DNA of 14,072 nt, from contig CATIYQ010000104.1 of assembly GCA_949739465.1 (NCBI GenBank), positions 1 through 14,072 of the forward strand. Reading direction: 5' to 3'. This DNA is from an uncultured Peptococcaceae bacterium. GTDB lineage: Bacteria > Bacillota > Dehalobacteriia > UBA4068 > JAAVYR01. The notes beneath the pieces were generated by a model, which searched no databases, was not told where the DNA came from, and saw only the letters and a program-made list of their open reading frames with translations. Positions 7,147-14,072 of the stretch are shown here, one piece after another. The position numbers were made by a program, and so were the translations under genes. Every line of letters starts with the position of its first letter. The stretch's first letter is position 1.

Positions 7147-8637
7147 TTATTTATCTGCCGTTTTTCCGGCAAGCCGTTCTTCCAGATATTTCCTTGCCTC
7201 TTCCCTATCGTCAAAGTGTAATGTGACGCCGTTTACCAACTGATAATTTTCATGTCCTTTCCCCGCTATCATAATCAAATCTCCCGATTCCGCCATGGCG
7301 ATAGCCTTGGCAATGGCAGCCCCCCTGCTTTCTTCTACCAAATACCGGTCCGATACCTTTGTAATCCCTGCTACGACCTGCTCTAAAATAGCGTAAGGAT
7401 TTTCCGTACGCGGGTTATCAGAAGTAATAATAGCAAAATCACTGTATCTCCCGCCGATTTCTCCCATAATGGGTCGCTTGGTTTTATCCCGGTCGCCGCC
7501 GCAACCAAAAACGGAAATTACTCTGCCATGAGTAATCTCCCTTGCCGTGGACAAGACATTCTCCAAGCCGTCGGGCGTATGGGCATAGTCTACCACCACT
7601 GCGAAATCCTGCCCACAGTCAACCAGCTCAAAACGACCAGGCACTTGAGGCGCCGTAGCCAGTGCTGATAAAACATCTTCCATAGCAATTCCTTCTGCCA
7701 AAAGGGTGGTTACCGCAGCTAAAGCATTGTAAATATTGAATTTCCCAATTAAAGGAATTTTAGCCACATATTCTTTTCCGCCATAGCTAACGGTCAGCTC
7801 CGTACCGCTTGCTGTCAGGTGAAAATCTTTTGCCTGTACATCGGCGTCTTCTTCTATGCCATAGGTCCAAATGGGAACATTTGCAGCATTGACAAAGTTG
7901 CTTGCCGCATGGTCGTCAAGATTTACTACACCATAAGCAGGAAAATCCGTCTGCTGTTTCAGCATAGCAAAAAGTTTCGTTTTGCTGTAAAGATAATCTT
8001 CAAATGTCAAATGATAGTCTAAATGGTCTTGGGTCAGATTGGTAAACACACCTGCCGCAAAACGGCATGCAGAGACTCTTCCCTGCTTTAAAGCGTGAGA
8101 GGAAACCTCCATGACGCCATACTTACAGCCGCTTTTCACCATTTCATCAAAGAGCGCAAACAGCTCTAAGGATTCCGGCGTAGTGTTTGTACTGCCGGTG
8201 TCTAATTTTCCCGCTACATTATGAATCGTTCCCACCAGCCCCGTAGCATAACCTTGCTGTTCCAATACCCACTTGATTAAATGGGTGGTAGTGGTTTTTC
8301 CATTGGTACCTGTTACGCCGATAATCCGCATTTTACGGTCGGGAAATTGATACCACATATTTGCAAGGGCAGCAAGAGTAAGGCGCGTATTCTCCGCCAC
8401 CAATAAAGATACCCCCTGTGGCAAATCAGGAAGAGTATGAGCGGCAAGAACGGCAACAGCTCCACGACTAACAGCGTCCGTTACATAGTTATGTCCGTCT
8501 GTTTTTTCACCTTGAATACACACAAAGATATTACCGGGCTGCACCTTTTGGGAGTTATATTGAATGCCTGTAATGGTTTGCTCTCCGCCGGATTTAATTT
8601 CCAATCCTAAGAAAGCGGCAATTTCTGTAAGCTGCAT
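7147..8637 (-). CDS. murE: UDP-N-acetylmuramoyl-L-alanyl-D-glutamate--2,6-diaminopimelate ligase MurE
   Basis: ATP-dependent cytoplasmic ligase that adds the third peptide residue. The 496 residues are normal, with no extra domain that could replace MurF. Motifs: VTGTNGKTTTTHLI (108-121), NTTPESLELF (151-160), EVSSHALKQGRV (177-188), NLTQDHLDYH (200-209), YSKTKLF (217-223) with the lysine expected to be carbamylated, VPGRFE (332-337), DYAHTPDGLENVL (350-362), FGCGGDRDKTKRP (377-389) and TSDNPR (405-410). DNPR is the signature for meso-diaminopimelate rather than lysine. I chose the second ATG (8635-8637): GGAGG at 8645-8649 is 7 bases from it but only one base from the ATG at 8641-8643, which would add two residues. 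The PBP stop is 20 bases upstream of this start. Ends in TAA. Confidence 0.96.
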   Translation of the reverse strand: MQLTEIAAFLGLEIKSGGEQTITGIQYNSQKVQPGNIFVCIQGEKTDGHNYVTDAVSRGAVAVLAAHTLPDLPQGVSLLVAENTRLTLAALANMWYQFPDRKMRIIGVTGTNGKTTTTHLIKWVLEQQGYATGLVGTIHNVAGKLDTGSTNTTPESLELFALFDEMVKSGCKYGVMEVSSHALKQGRVSACRFAAGVFTNLTQDHLDYHLTFEDYLYSKTKLFAMLKQQTDFPAYGVVNLDDHAASNFVNAANVPIWTYGIEEDADVQAKDFHLTASGTELTVSYGGKEYVAKIPLIGKFNIYNALAAVTTLLAEGIAMEDVLSALATAPQVPGRFELVDCGQDFAVVVDYAHTPDGLENVLSTAREITHGRVISVFGCGGDRDKTKRPIMGEIGGRYSDFAIITSDNPRTENPYAILEQVVAGITKVSDRYLVEESRGAAIAKAIAMAESGDLIMIAGKGHENYQLVNGVTLHFDDREEARKYLEERLAGKTADK

Positions 8638-8657
8638 CGTCATTCCTCCAATTCTTC

Positions 8658-10823
8658 TTATGGACCAACCACAACAGCGCCGGTGTTTTCTTCCTCAAAG
8701 ATGATTTTTACCGCACTGCCAGATTTTACTTTGGTACCGGGGATTGGCTCTTGTTCTATAACCAAGCCGCTGCCTTCCGACTGCATCGTAAGCCCCATAG
8801 CGCCTAAAAGGTCCGCTGCTTCATGCAGTCGTTTCCCTGTTAAATCAGGCACCGTTACCAAACCTTCTTGCCCCTCTACGGCATCCCCTAACCGTAATAC
8901 CACTTTAGCGCCTTGAGTAACGCTGGAAAAGCCTGCCGGCGTTTGTTTTACCACAACGTTGCCGCTGCCTTCCACTGCTGGCGCAAGCCCTGCAATACGA
9001 ATGGCTTCCTCTGCATCTGTTTGGGACAGGTTTACCACATCAGGCACGATGATTTGTTTTACTGTATCTTCTTTACCTGTTGCCCCATGGAGTTCTTCCC
9101 CTTCCGTATGTTGGGCAGGAATGCCTAAGTAGTGCAGACTATCCTCCATAATCTTTTGAAAGACCGGTCCTGCTACTGCACCGCCCCCGGTGGAAGACCC
9201 GCCCGGTTCGTCTACAGCTACCAAAATAACCAATTCCGGGTTATTCACAGGAGCAAGCCCAATAAAGGACGCAACGTATTTGCCGTCTTCATAACCGCCC
9301 TTCCCTGCTTTTTGTGCTGTCCCGGTTTTCCCGCCGACGCGATAGCCTTCCACATAACCGGTCCGACCGGTCCCTTGAGATACAACGGTTTCTAAAATCT
9401 CGCACATGGTATCCGCCGTTTGCTTGGAGACAACACGGCGAACTTCTTTGGGTGTAAAAGGCGTAATTACATTGCCGTCGTCATCGGTAATTTCTCTCAC
9501 TACCTGAGGCGCCATCAGCACGCCACCGTTGGCTACAGCGGAAACTGCTGTCACCAGCTGCAGCGGCGTTACGGCAATCCCCTGACCAATAGAAATGGTG
9601 GCAATGTTAATATCCCGCAAATCCTCTTCCTTGGTCATAATCCCGGCTGCTTCCCCTGGCAAACGAATGCCAGTAGTACTGCCAATACCAAATGCCCGTA
9701 AATACTTATAAAGCAGCCCTTTTTCTTTTTTCTCCAACCGTAAGCCAATTTCTACGAAACCAGGATTACAGGAGTTTTGCACCACTTCCGTAAAAGATTG
9801 ACTGCCATGTGGACGATAGTGCCGCCAACATTTGATTTTTTCTACCCCTACCTTAATATAACCAGGATCGTAGAATCGTTCTTCTGGCGTTACCAAGCCT
9901 TCTTCCATAGCAGCCGCACTGACTAAAATTTTGAAGGTAGACCCCGGTTCATAGGAGTCCACGACCGCTTTATTCCGAAGATTGGCGCTATCATACTGAC
10001 CATAGCTATTGGGGTCATAGGTCGGGCGGCTCGCCATAGCCAAGATTTCTCCGGTTTTTGGTCGCATCACCACCGCTACTGCACCTTTGGGTTTATTTTC
10101 AGACGCCATTAACAAGTCAAGTTCCCGTTCACAGAAATATTGTATGGTCTCATCAATGGTCAAAGATACGTTATAACCGTCAACAGGAGAATTATAACGG
10201 TGTACTGCTTGAGGTATCTGACGGCTTTTAGCGTCATATTCTGCAACAGTGCTGCCATCCGTTCCCTTGAGAATCTCATCCATGGAAACTTCAATACCGT
10301 CCAACCCCTGATTGTCAATGCCGGCAAAACCTAATACATTGGCAGCCAATTGTCCTTCCGGGTAAAACCGCTGGGTTTCCTGAATAATACTGATACCCTT
10401 GAAACTTTTCTCCTGAATTTTTTCCGAAGCAGTAAAATCCACCTTCCGCTTAATCCACTCAAAAGAACGCCCGGATTTTATTTTCTTTAATACTGTGTCA
10501 TAATCCAGTTCTAACGTTTCACTTAAGAACTTGGCAACCTCTTCTTGTTCCTCGGTTTTAATTTCGGGGGGAGACACCGCAATAGAGTCCGCCGTAATAC
10601 TCACAGCCAATTTATTGCCATTGCGGTCCAGGATATCGCCACGGCTTGCCGCCACAGGCTTTTCCCGAATACGCAAACTTTCCGCTTTTGCCTGGAGCTC
10701 ATTGCCCTGGACAAACTGAAGCCACCCCAAGCGGAAAATAACGGAAAAGAAGCAAACCGACGCCATAATAAAAACAAATACAATTCTTCGCCGCATACTT
10801 AGCCTTGTAAATCGCAATCCCAT
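8658..10823 (-). CDS. ftsI: Class B penicillin-binding protein with two PASTA domains (FtsI/SpoVD/PBP2B family)
   Basis: Septal transpeptidase that cross-links peptidoglycan beside FtsW. Up to 721 residues: short basic N-terminus, one membrane anchor (about 13-32), PBP dimerisation domain (about 55-210, with RGDILDRNG 61-69), transpeptidase domain (about 245-565) with all three active-site motifs, STFK (295-298, nucleophile S295), SCN (351-353) and KTG (499-501), then two PASTA repeats (about 590-646 and 656-710). B. subtilis PBP2B has two PASTA domains and SpoVD one, so neither name is certain. Coordinates give the outermost ATG (10821-10823), but AGGTG (10825-10829) is only one base away; the TTG two codons inside (10815-10817) is 7 bases away and may be the true start. 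It follows ftsL by 57 bases that include most of a hairpin. Ends in TAA. Confidence 0.95.
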   Translation of the reverse strand: MGLRFTRLSMRRRIVFVFIMASVCFFSVIFRLGWLQFVQGNELQAKAESLRIREKPVAASRGDILDRNGNKLAVSITADSIAVSPPEIKTEEQEEVAKFLSETLELDYDTVLKKIKSGRSFEWIKRKVDFTASEKIQEKSFKGISIIQETQRFYPEGQLAANVLGFAGIDNQGLDGIEVSMDEILKGTDGSTVAEYDAKSRQIPQAVHRYNSPVDGYNVSLTIDETIQYFCERELDLLMASENKPKGAVAVVMRPKTGEILAMASRPTYDPNSYGQYDSANLRNKAVVDSYEPGSTFKILVSAAAMEEGLVTPEERFYDPGYIKVGVEKIKCWRHYRPHGSQSFTEVVQNSCNPGFVEIGLRLEKKEKGLLYKYLRAFGIGSTTGIRLPGEAAGIMTKEEDLRDINIATISIGQGIAVTPLQLVTAVSAVANGGVLMAPQVVREITDDDGNVITPFTPKEVRRVVSKQTADTMCEILETVVSQGTGRTGYVEGYRVGGKTGTAQKAGKGGYEDGKYVASFIGLAPVNNPELVILVAVDEPGGSSTGGGAVAGPVFQKIMEDSLHYLGIPAQHTEGEELHGATGKEDTVKQIIVPDVVNLSQTDAEEAIRIAGLAPAVEGSGNVVVKQTPAGFSSVTQGAKVVLRLGDAVEGQEGLVTVPDLTGKRLHEAADLLGAMGLTMQSEGSGLVIEQEPIPGTKVKSGSAVKIIFEEENTGAVVVGP

Positions 10824-10868
10824 TCACCTCTTAGGTCTTATTCCTTACCAAAAACTGCTGATACACGG

Positions 10869-10902
10869 AAATAAGCTGTTTTATTCAAAAAACAGCTTAT
10901 TT
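10869..10902 (-). other. Perfect 14-bp inverted repeat across the ftsL stop codon
   Basis: AAATAAGCTGTTTT (10869-10882) and AAAACAGCTTATTT (10889-10902) are exact reverse complements around a 6-base loop. The ftsL TAA (10881-10883) lies at the loop edge, so one arm is coding and the other is in the gap before the PBP gene. No T-run follows on either strand, so it does not look like an ordinary intrinsic terminator. It could be an RNA processing or stability element or a weak attenuator. Confidence 0.7.
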
Positions 10903-11426
10903 AATGCTAAAAAAACAGGATGTGCATTTTTCTCTTCTTCTACGGGCGTCTCATTACTGTCTGCCACCGCTGCCGCCTGATTGTCCGGCTCTGCGGGAGC
11001 AACTGCATTCGCTGGGGAAACGCCGTCCATTGCGACATAATAAACATTTTTCCCATTCGGCGCTATCATACCCAACTCAGTTCTGGCTAATGTCTCAATT
11101 CTTTTTAGAGAGCTTTTTTCTTCGATTTCCAAAGTCAAACGGTGGTTTTGATTTTCTATGGTTTCAATATCCGCTTTTAAGGCATTAATGGTATAGCCGC
11201 CCATAGTAATTTTCGCCGCCATAAAGGTATACAACATCGCCAAGGAAAACATACAGAGAATGCCGACTACCAAAACCAGCTTATCTTTGCGAAGGGCAAC
11301 TTTCTTATCTACACCGTTATATTCGACAACCTGTAAATATTCTTGTTCCTCTCCGTTATAGTCCGGCAAATCGTATTCGTATTCACTCGCATACACATCT
11401 CTTTTAGCTGCTATCACTCTATGCAT
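10881..11426 (-). CDS. ftsL: FtsL-like septum formation protein
   Basis: Small single-pass membrane protein in the ftsL slot between rsmH and the division PBP; by family it links FtsB/DivIC, FtsQ/DivIB and the FtsW-PBP synthase. FtsL is poorly conserved, so the call rests on position and shape: an acidic, Tyr-rich cytoplasmic N-terminus (about 1-45), one membrane helix (about 49-70), a coiled coil (about 77-118, with ETIENQNHRLTLEIEEK) and the ETLARTELGMI segment typical of the FtsL/DivIC group. At 181 residues it is longer than the usual 100-130, owing to the N-terminal part and an Ala/Pro/Glu-rich tail (about 133-170). Coordinates give the outermost ATG (11424-11426), but GGAGG (11427-11431) directly touches it; the GTG at 11415-11417, 9 bases away, is the more likely start. 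It begins 12 bases after rsmH. Ends in TAA. Confidence 0.85.
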   Translation of the reverse strand: MHRVIAAKRDVYASEYEYDLPDYNGEEQEYLQVVEYNGVDKKVALRKDKLVLVVGILCMFSLAMLYTFMAAKITMGGYTINALKADIETIENQNHRLTLEIEEKSSLKRIETLARTELGMIAPNGKNVYYVAMDGVSPANAVAPAEPDNQAAAVADSNETPVEEEKNAHPVFLALNKLFFE

Positions 11427-11438
11427 CCTCCCACTCGT

Positions 11439-12374
11439 TTAGAACTTTTCCGCCACGCGGAGCTTTGCGCTCCTTGCCCGTGGATTGGCAGCAATCTCCG
11501 CCTCGTCAGGTAAAATCGGTTTCTTACTGATAATCTTTATCTGCGGTTTTTTGCCGCACACACACACAGGCAACTGGGGAGGACAAGTACACCCTTTTGC
11601 CAGCTCTTTCATAATGTTTTTCACAATTCGGTCTTCCAAAGAATGAAAAGAAATCACACAAAGCCTACCGCCGGGATTCAAACAGCGGACAGCCTCCGGC
11701 AGCGCCCGTTCCAAGACGCCCAACTCATCGTTAACGGCAATCCTGAGCGCCTGAAAACAACGCTTCGCTGGATGCTGTTCCTCTTGCCGCGCCCCTGCCG
11801 GCACAGCCTTTTTAATCAGGGTCACCAATTGTCCCGTCGTTTTAATAGGTTCCTGTTTTCGTTCTTCTACAATAAACTTTGCAATACGGCGCGCCCATTT
11901 TTCTTCCCCATAGAGCCAGAAGATATTGTTTAATTCGTCTTCTGTTCCCTCGGCAAGAATATTGGCAGCCGTTTTCCCTATCTCAGGATTCATTCGCATA
12001 TCCAGCGCCGCGTCCTGCATATAGCTAAAGCCGCGGTCTTTGTTATCCAGCTGATAAGAAGAAACACCCAAATCCATCATAATGCCGTCTACACCGAAAA
12101 TATTTCGTTCTGCCAAAATTGCAGCCAAGTTAGAAAAATTAGCTTGGACGATTTCCACTCTGTCACCAAACTTCGCTAGACGCTTCCGTCCTTCGGCGCA
12201 AGCCTCTCCGTCTTGGTCGATAGCAATCAGCTTGCCGTCAGGCGCGGACTGTTCCAGCAGATAACGGGAATGTCCCGCTCCACCCATGGTACAATCCACA
12301 AAGACTTTGCCCTGCTGCGGTAAAAGCATGTCCACTGTTTCGTTACGCAAAACACTGATATGATTGAATTCCAT
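11439..12374 (-). CDS. rsmH: 16S rRNA (cytosine(1402)-N(4))-methyltransferase RsmH (MraW)
   Basis: SAM-dependent methyltransferase that modifies N4 of C1402 in 16S rRNA at the ribosomal P site. The 311 residues are typical. Motifs: HISVLRNETVDML (5-17), SAM loop DCTMGGAGHS (27-36), AIDQD (51-55), DLGVSSYQLD (101-110), the inserted helical domain with GEEKWARRIAKFIV (156-169), HPAKRCFQALRIAVNDEL (201-218), SFHSLEDRIVK (242-252), a four-cysteine stretch CTCPPQLPVCVC (262-273) and NPRARSAKLRVAEK (297-310). ATG start (12372-12374), with a purine-rich GAGGCGG about 10 bases upstream. It lies 45 bases after mraZ, in the first part of the operon. Ends in TAA. Confidence 0.97.
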   Translation of the reverse strand: MEFNHISVLRNETVDMLLPQQGKVFVDCTMGGAGHSRYLLEQSAPDGKLIAIDQDGEACAEGRKRLAKFGDRVEIVQANFSNLAAILAERNIFGVDGIMMDLGVSSYQLDNKDRGFSYMQDAALDMRMNPEIGKTAANILAEGTEDELNNIFWLYGEEKWARRIAKFIVEERKQEPIKTTGQLVTLIKKAVPAGARQEEQHPAKRCFQALRIAVNDELGVLERALPEAVRCLNPGGRLCVISFHSLEDRIVKNIMKELAKGCTCPPQLPVCVCGKKPQIKIISKKPILPDEAEIAANPRARSAKLRVAEKF

Positions 12375-12419
12375 TTTGCTTTTTCCGCCTCTTCCCTTCT
12401 TGGATCAATGGTCAAATGG

Positions 12420-12851
12420 TTATAAATCAAAGTCTACCAGTTTTTCGGCAAGGGTTTCATAATCAGCGGAAGCTGCGTCATTATAGGCTTGCCATTTTTC
12501 TTTATCCCAGATTTCCACACGAGTAGAAACGCCAACTATCACCACATCTTTGGTAAGTTCTGCATGTTCTCGTAAGTTTTGCGGCAAGAGAACTCGGTTT
12601 TGCTTATCCGTTTCTCCTTCGGTAGCCCCGGAAAAGAACATACGAGCAAAAGCCCGCGCGTCTGCTCTGGTAAAGGAAAGGGCTTTTAGTTTATTCTCCA
12701 TCACTTGCCATTCGGCTTGGGAATAAACAAATAAGCAGTGGTCTAACCCTTTGGTCACAACGAACTTATCGCCCAGTTCATCGCGAAACTTGGCAGGCAT
12801 GGTTAATCTGCCTTTGGCGTCTATGGTATGTTGATATTCGCCCATGAACAT
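12420..12851 (-). CDS. mraZ: Transcriptional regulator MraZ
   Basis: DNA-binding protein of the double SpoVT-AbrB fold, which assembles into a ring and in studied bacteria binds direct repeats upstream of its own operon. From the ATG at 12849-12851 it is 143 residues, the usual length, and begins MFMGEYQHTIDAKGR like its relatives. The first repeat carries DAKGRLTMPAKFR (11-23) and the second DKQNRVLLPQNLRE (82-95), with Asn where Gly is common. A TTG three codons earlier (12858-12860) is open but lies one base from the Shine-Dalgarno, whereas the ATG is about 10 bases from AAAGGAG (12862-12868). It is the first gene of the dcw operon, and its likely target repeats are 40 bases upstream of its start. 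Ends in TAA. Confidence 0.97.
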   Translation of the reverse strand: MFMGEYQHTIDAKGRLTMPAKFRDELGDKFVVTKGLDHCLFVYSQAEWQVMENKLKALSFTRADARAFARMFFSGATEGETDKQNRVLLPQNLREHAELTKDVVIVGVSTRVEIWDKEKWQAYNDAASADYETLAEKLVDFDL

Positions 12852-12861
12852 AACCGACAAG

Positions 12862-12868
12862 CTCCTTT
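12862..12868 (-). promoter_or_regulatory. mraZ ribosome binding site
   Basis: AAAGGAG on the minus strand, 10 bases before the ATG at 12849-12851. It lies one base from an upstream in-frame TTG, which argues against that TTG as start. Confidence 0.75.
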
Positions 12869-12890
12869 CCGAAAGAAAATCTATTTGGTT

Positions 12891-12920
12891 TAACCACTTT
12901 CAACCACTTTCCCCCACTTA
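12891..12920 (-). promoter_or_regulatory. MraZ operator: three 10-bp direct repeats
   Basis: Read on the minus strand, the three consecutive units are TAAGTGGGGG (12911-12920), AAAGTGGTTG (12901-12910) and AAAGTGGTTA (12891-12900), sharing the core AAGTGG at an exact 10-base period. Known MraZ sites are tandem boxes with this period (TGGG-type in E. coli, AAAGTG-type in Mycoplasma). They lie just downstream of a -10-like element and upstream of mraZ, which suggests autoregulation by blocking the promoter. Confidence 0.85.
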
Positions 12921-12927
12921 TTCTATA
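12920..12927 (-). promoter_or_regulatory. Probable -10 region of the dcw operon promoter
   Basis: The minus strand reads TATAGAAT here, giving TATAGA or TAGAAT as -10 hexamers. A convincing -35 is not seen; TTCCGG at 18 bases from TATAGA is weak. Support comes mainly from position: between the upstream terminator and the MraZ boxes, which would overlap the transcription start. Confidence 0.45.
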
Positions 12928-12974
12928 AAAGTAGTCTATTTCCTGCCGGAATTAAGAAATTTTTCAAAAAAGTT

Positions 12975-13023
12975 TAAAAAAATACAAAAAACAAGAACCA
13001 ACCAAATAGCTGGTTCTTGTTTT
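12975..13023 (-). terminator. Rho-independent terminator of the surface-protein gene
   Basis: A perfect inverted repeat, ACAAGAACCA (12991-13000) and TGGTTCTTGT (13011-13020), with a 10-base loop; the pairing extends to 13 bp over 12988-13023. On the minus strand the stem is followed by a T-rich run (TTTTTTG, then more Ts). It begins 24 bases after the surface-protein stop codon and separates that gene from the mraZ promoter. A shorter T stretch on the plus side could make it partly bidirectional, but no plus-strand gene needs it. Confidence 0.9.
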
Positions 13024-13046
13024 ATTTCGTAACAACTTTCTCCACT

Positions 13047-14072
13047 CTATAAAGCGGAATGATGCGAATACTTTTTCCGCCAAACAAGCAGCAGCAACAC
13101 AGCGGCTAAAGAGGCGGCGCATAGAACAGACGCCAACACGAAACGACTGTCGTCTCCTGTGTTAGGAATATCTGTATCTTTATGGGACTCTTGTTTATCA
13201 TCTTTTCCTTGGTGAGAATCATTGCCATTACCGGATTTATCATCGGTATTATCACCCGTTCCTGGCTTATCCTTCCCGGGGTCGTCGCCTTTCGGATCAT
13301 CTTTTGGACTGTCTTTCGGGTCTTCCCCCTTTGGTGTATCATCCTTAGGTTCGTCGGGAGTAGATTCCGTCTGGTTAGTAAAAGCTACCACATTGCCGCC
13401 CTGCCCCACTTCACCTTCACCGGAAGAGACCACACCGTCAACAGCCGCAACAGTGACGCCATCTACTTTGACCACCGGGAAATCAGCAACAGCTGTTTCT
13501 TTCACTTCATAAACCGTGCCGATAGGCACATCTTTCAGGGTCAGGGACTGACCGTCTTTCAGCGTAAAGGTATATTCGCCTACAATAAAGGAAAAATCAT
13601 CTGCGGCAGGTTCTACGCCTTCCGCGATGCTGCCGCCTTCAAATTCATAGAACCCCACCAAATCCCTGCCATAAGCGTCTTTTAAGGTCAGCGTGAAAGC
13701 AAATTCCTTTGTGCTATCTTCTTTCGCCTCCTTTACCGTCTTGGTAATGGTTAGACTATCTTTCGGGAAGGGGTCTTTCGGCACATCTGGGTCGTCGATT
13801 TCCACCGTCTTGTAATTGGTAAATGCAACTTCGTTATCGGACGGCGCAAGTTCCATCACGCCGGAGGAGAAGATGCCGCCTGTTTCATCCACCCATTCGC
13901 CGTTGATTTCAGCCGTCGGATAATCTTCCGTAACAACTTCTGTTACTTCATAACTACCGTCGACCGGCAGCCCTTTTACCGTAATATATTGTCCGTGTTT
14001 CAGGGTGAAAGTGCCGCTGCCGCAGAACAGATAGCCGCTCTCAGCCGGCTCTACCCCGTCTATGGAGCTGCC
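13047..14072 (-). CDS. Sortase-anchored surface protein with tandem isopeptide-type domains (5' part outside window)
   Basis: Partial: the frame is open to the window edge, so the true start and signal peptide are not seen; 341 residues are visible. They hold the end of one Cna-B/pilin-linker-like domain (1-88) and a complete copy (about 106-234), then an Asp/Lys/Pro/Gly-rich linker (about 236-300), the sorting motif IPNTG (302-306), a membrane helix (about 311-331) and a basic tail (RKK). The copies share GVEPA, TFTLK-GQ, YEV-E and AFTN. K111, E192 and N233 of the second copy sit where Lys-Asn isopeptide domains keep their bonding and catalytic residues. By family it is a wall-linked stalk, adhesin or minor pilin; the ligand is unknown. 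A GTG at 13890-13892 could be mistaken for the start, but coding similarity clearly continues upstream of it. Ends in TAG, then a terminator. Confidence 0.88.
   Translation of the reverse strand, partial: GSSIDGVEPAESGYLFCGSGTFTLKHGQYITVKGLPVDGSYEVTEVVTEDYPTAEINGEWVDETGGIFSSGVMELAPSDNEVAFTNYKTVEIDDPDVPKDPFPKDSLTITKTVKEAKEDSTKEFAFTLTLKDAYGRDLVGFYEFEGGSIAEGVEPAADDFSFIVGEYTFTLKDGQSLTLKDVPIGTVYEVKETAVADFPVVKVDGVTVAAVDGVVSSGEGEVGQGGNVVAFTNQTESTPDEPKDDTPKGEDPKDSPKDDPKGDDPGKDKPGTGDNTDDKSGNGNDSHQGKDDKQESHKDTDIPNTGDDSRFVLASVLCAASLAAVLLLLVWRKKYSHHSAL

Noticed and set aside
7014..7214. Minus-strand 66-codon frame across the murE-mraY gap, considered as a small gene or murF remnant
   Set aside because: It overlaps the ends of both neighbours, shows no MurF motif, and looks like AT-rich chance reading.
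7147..8643. MurE-MurF fusion as an explanation for the missing murF
   Set aside because: The protein is under 500 residues with a single P-loop and a single Mur-ligase domain set, so no MurF domain is present.
10869..10902. Hairpin as a Rho-independent terminator
   Set aside because: No T-run follows the stem in either direction, and termination here would separate rsmH and ftsL from the PBP and mur genes.
13222..13512. Plus-strand 96-codon open frame with a Ser/Pro/Gly-rich product
   Set aside because: It is the antisense shadow of the Asp/Lys/Pro-rich linker of the surface protein; the composition follows directly from those codons and it has no ribosome binding site of note.
13047..13892. 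GTG at 13890-13892 as the start of the surface protein
   Set aside because: The same frame continues to the window edge and encodes GVEPA, TFTLK and YEV-E segments matching the second domain copy, so the gene clearly extends upstream.
1..14072. CRISPR arrays, tRNA or rRNA genes, insertion sequences, phage attachment sites or a defence system
   Set aside because: No periodic repeat-spacer pattern, tRNA-like cloverleaf, transposase or defence gene was seen; apart from the surface protein the window is fully explained by the dcw operon.

Overview
The window is the division and cell wall (dcw) cluster of a Bacillota (Firmicutes) bacterium, most likely an anaerobic clostridial lineage. Every gene lies on the minus strand, so transcription runs from high to low coordinates. 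The reasons for this placement are the gene order mraZ-rsmH-ftsL-PBP-murE-mraY-murD-ftsW-murG-murC-murB, a division PBP with two C-terminal PASTA domains, strong AGGAGG-type ribosome binding sites, frequent TTG starts, and a neighbouring sortase-anchored surface protein. MurE carries DNPR, the signature of meso-diaminopimelate-adding enzymes, so the peptidoglycan is probably of the DAP type. Genus cannot be decided from the sequence alone.

Layout, in transcription order. 14072-13047 is the 3' end of a large surface-protein gene that runs off the window. It holds two tandem Cna-B/pilin-linker-like domains, an Asp/Lys/Pro-rich wall-spanning linker, an IPNTG sorting motif, a membrane segment and a basic tail. 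It ends at a strong intrinsic terminator (about 12975-13023). Next comes the operon control region: a weak promoter and three 10-bp direct repeats (12891-12920) that match MraZ operator boxes. Then follow mraZ, rsmH, ftsL-like, the PASTA PBP, murE, a 129-bp AT-rich gap where murF would normally sit, mraY, murD, ftsW/spoVE, murG, murC and murB. The window stops 11 bases after murB, so a following ftsQ cannot be seen.

The genes form one pathway. MurB and MurC make UDP-MurNAc-L-Ala, MurD adds D-Glu and MurE adds the third residue. MurF, which would add D-Ala-D-Ala, is missing here and must be encoded elsewhere. MraY and MurG build lipid I and lipid II. FtsW polymerises the glycan and the PBP cross-links it at the septum. 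FtsL is the small division scaffold, RsmH methylates 16S rRNA, and MraZ is the presumed autoregulator of the operon.

The content is mostly conventional and I see no new system. The points worth a second look are the missing murF with a repeat-bearing gap in its place, the MraZ operator, three clear TTG starts, several starts where the Shine-Dalgarno touches an upstream start-like codon, and a perfect 14-bp hairpin across the ftsL stop codon.
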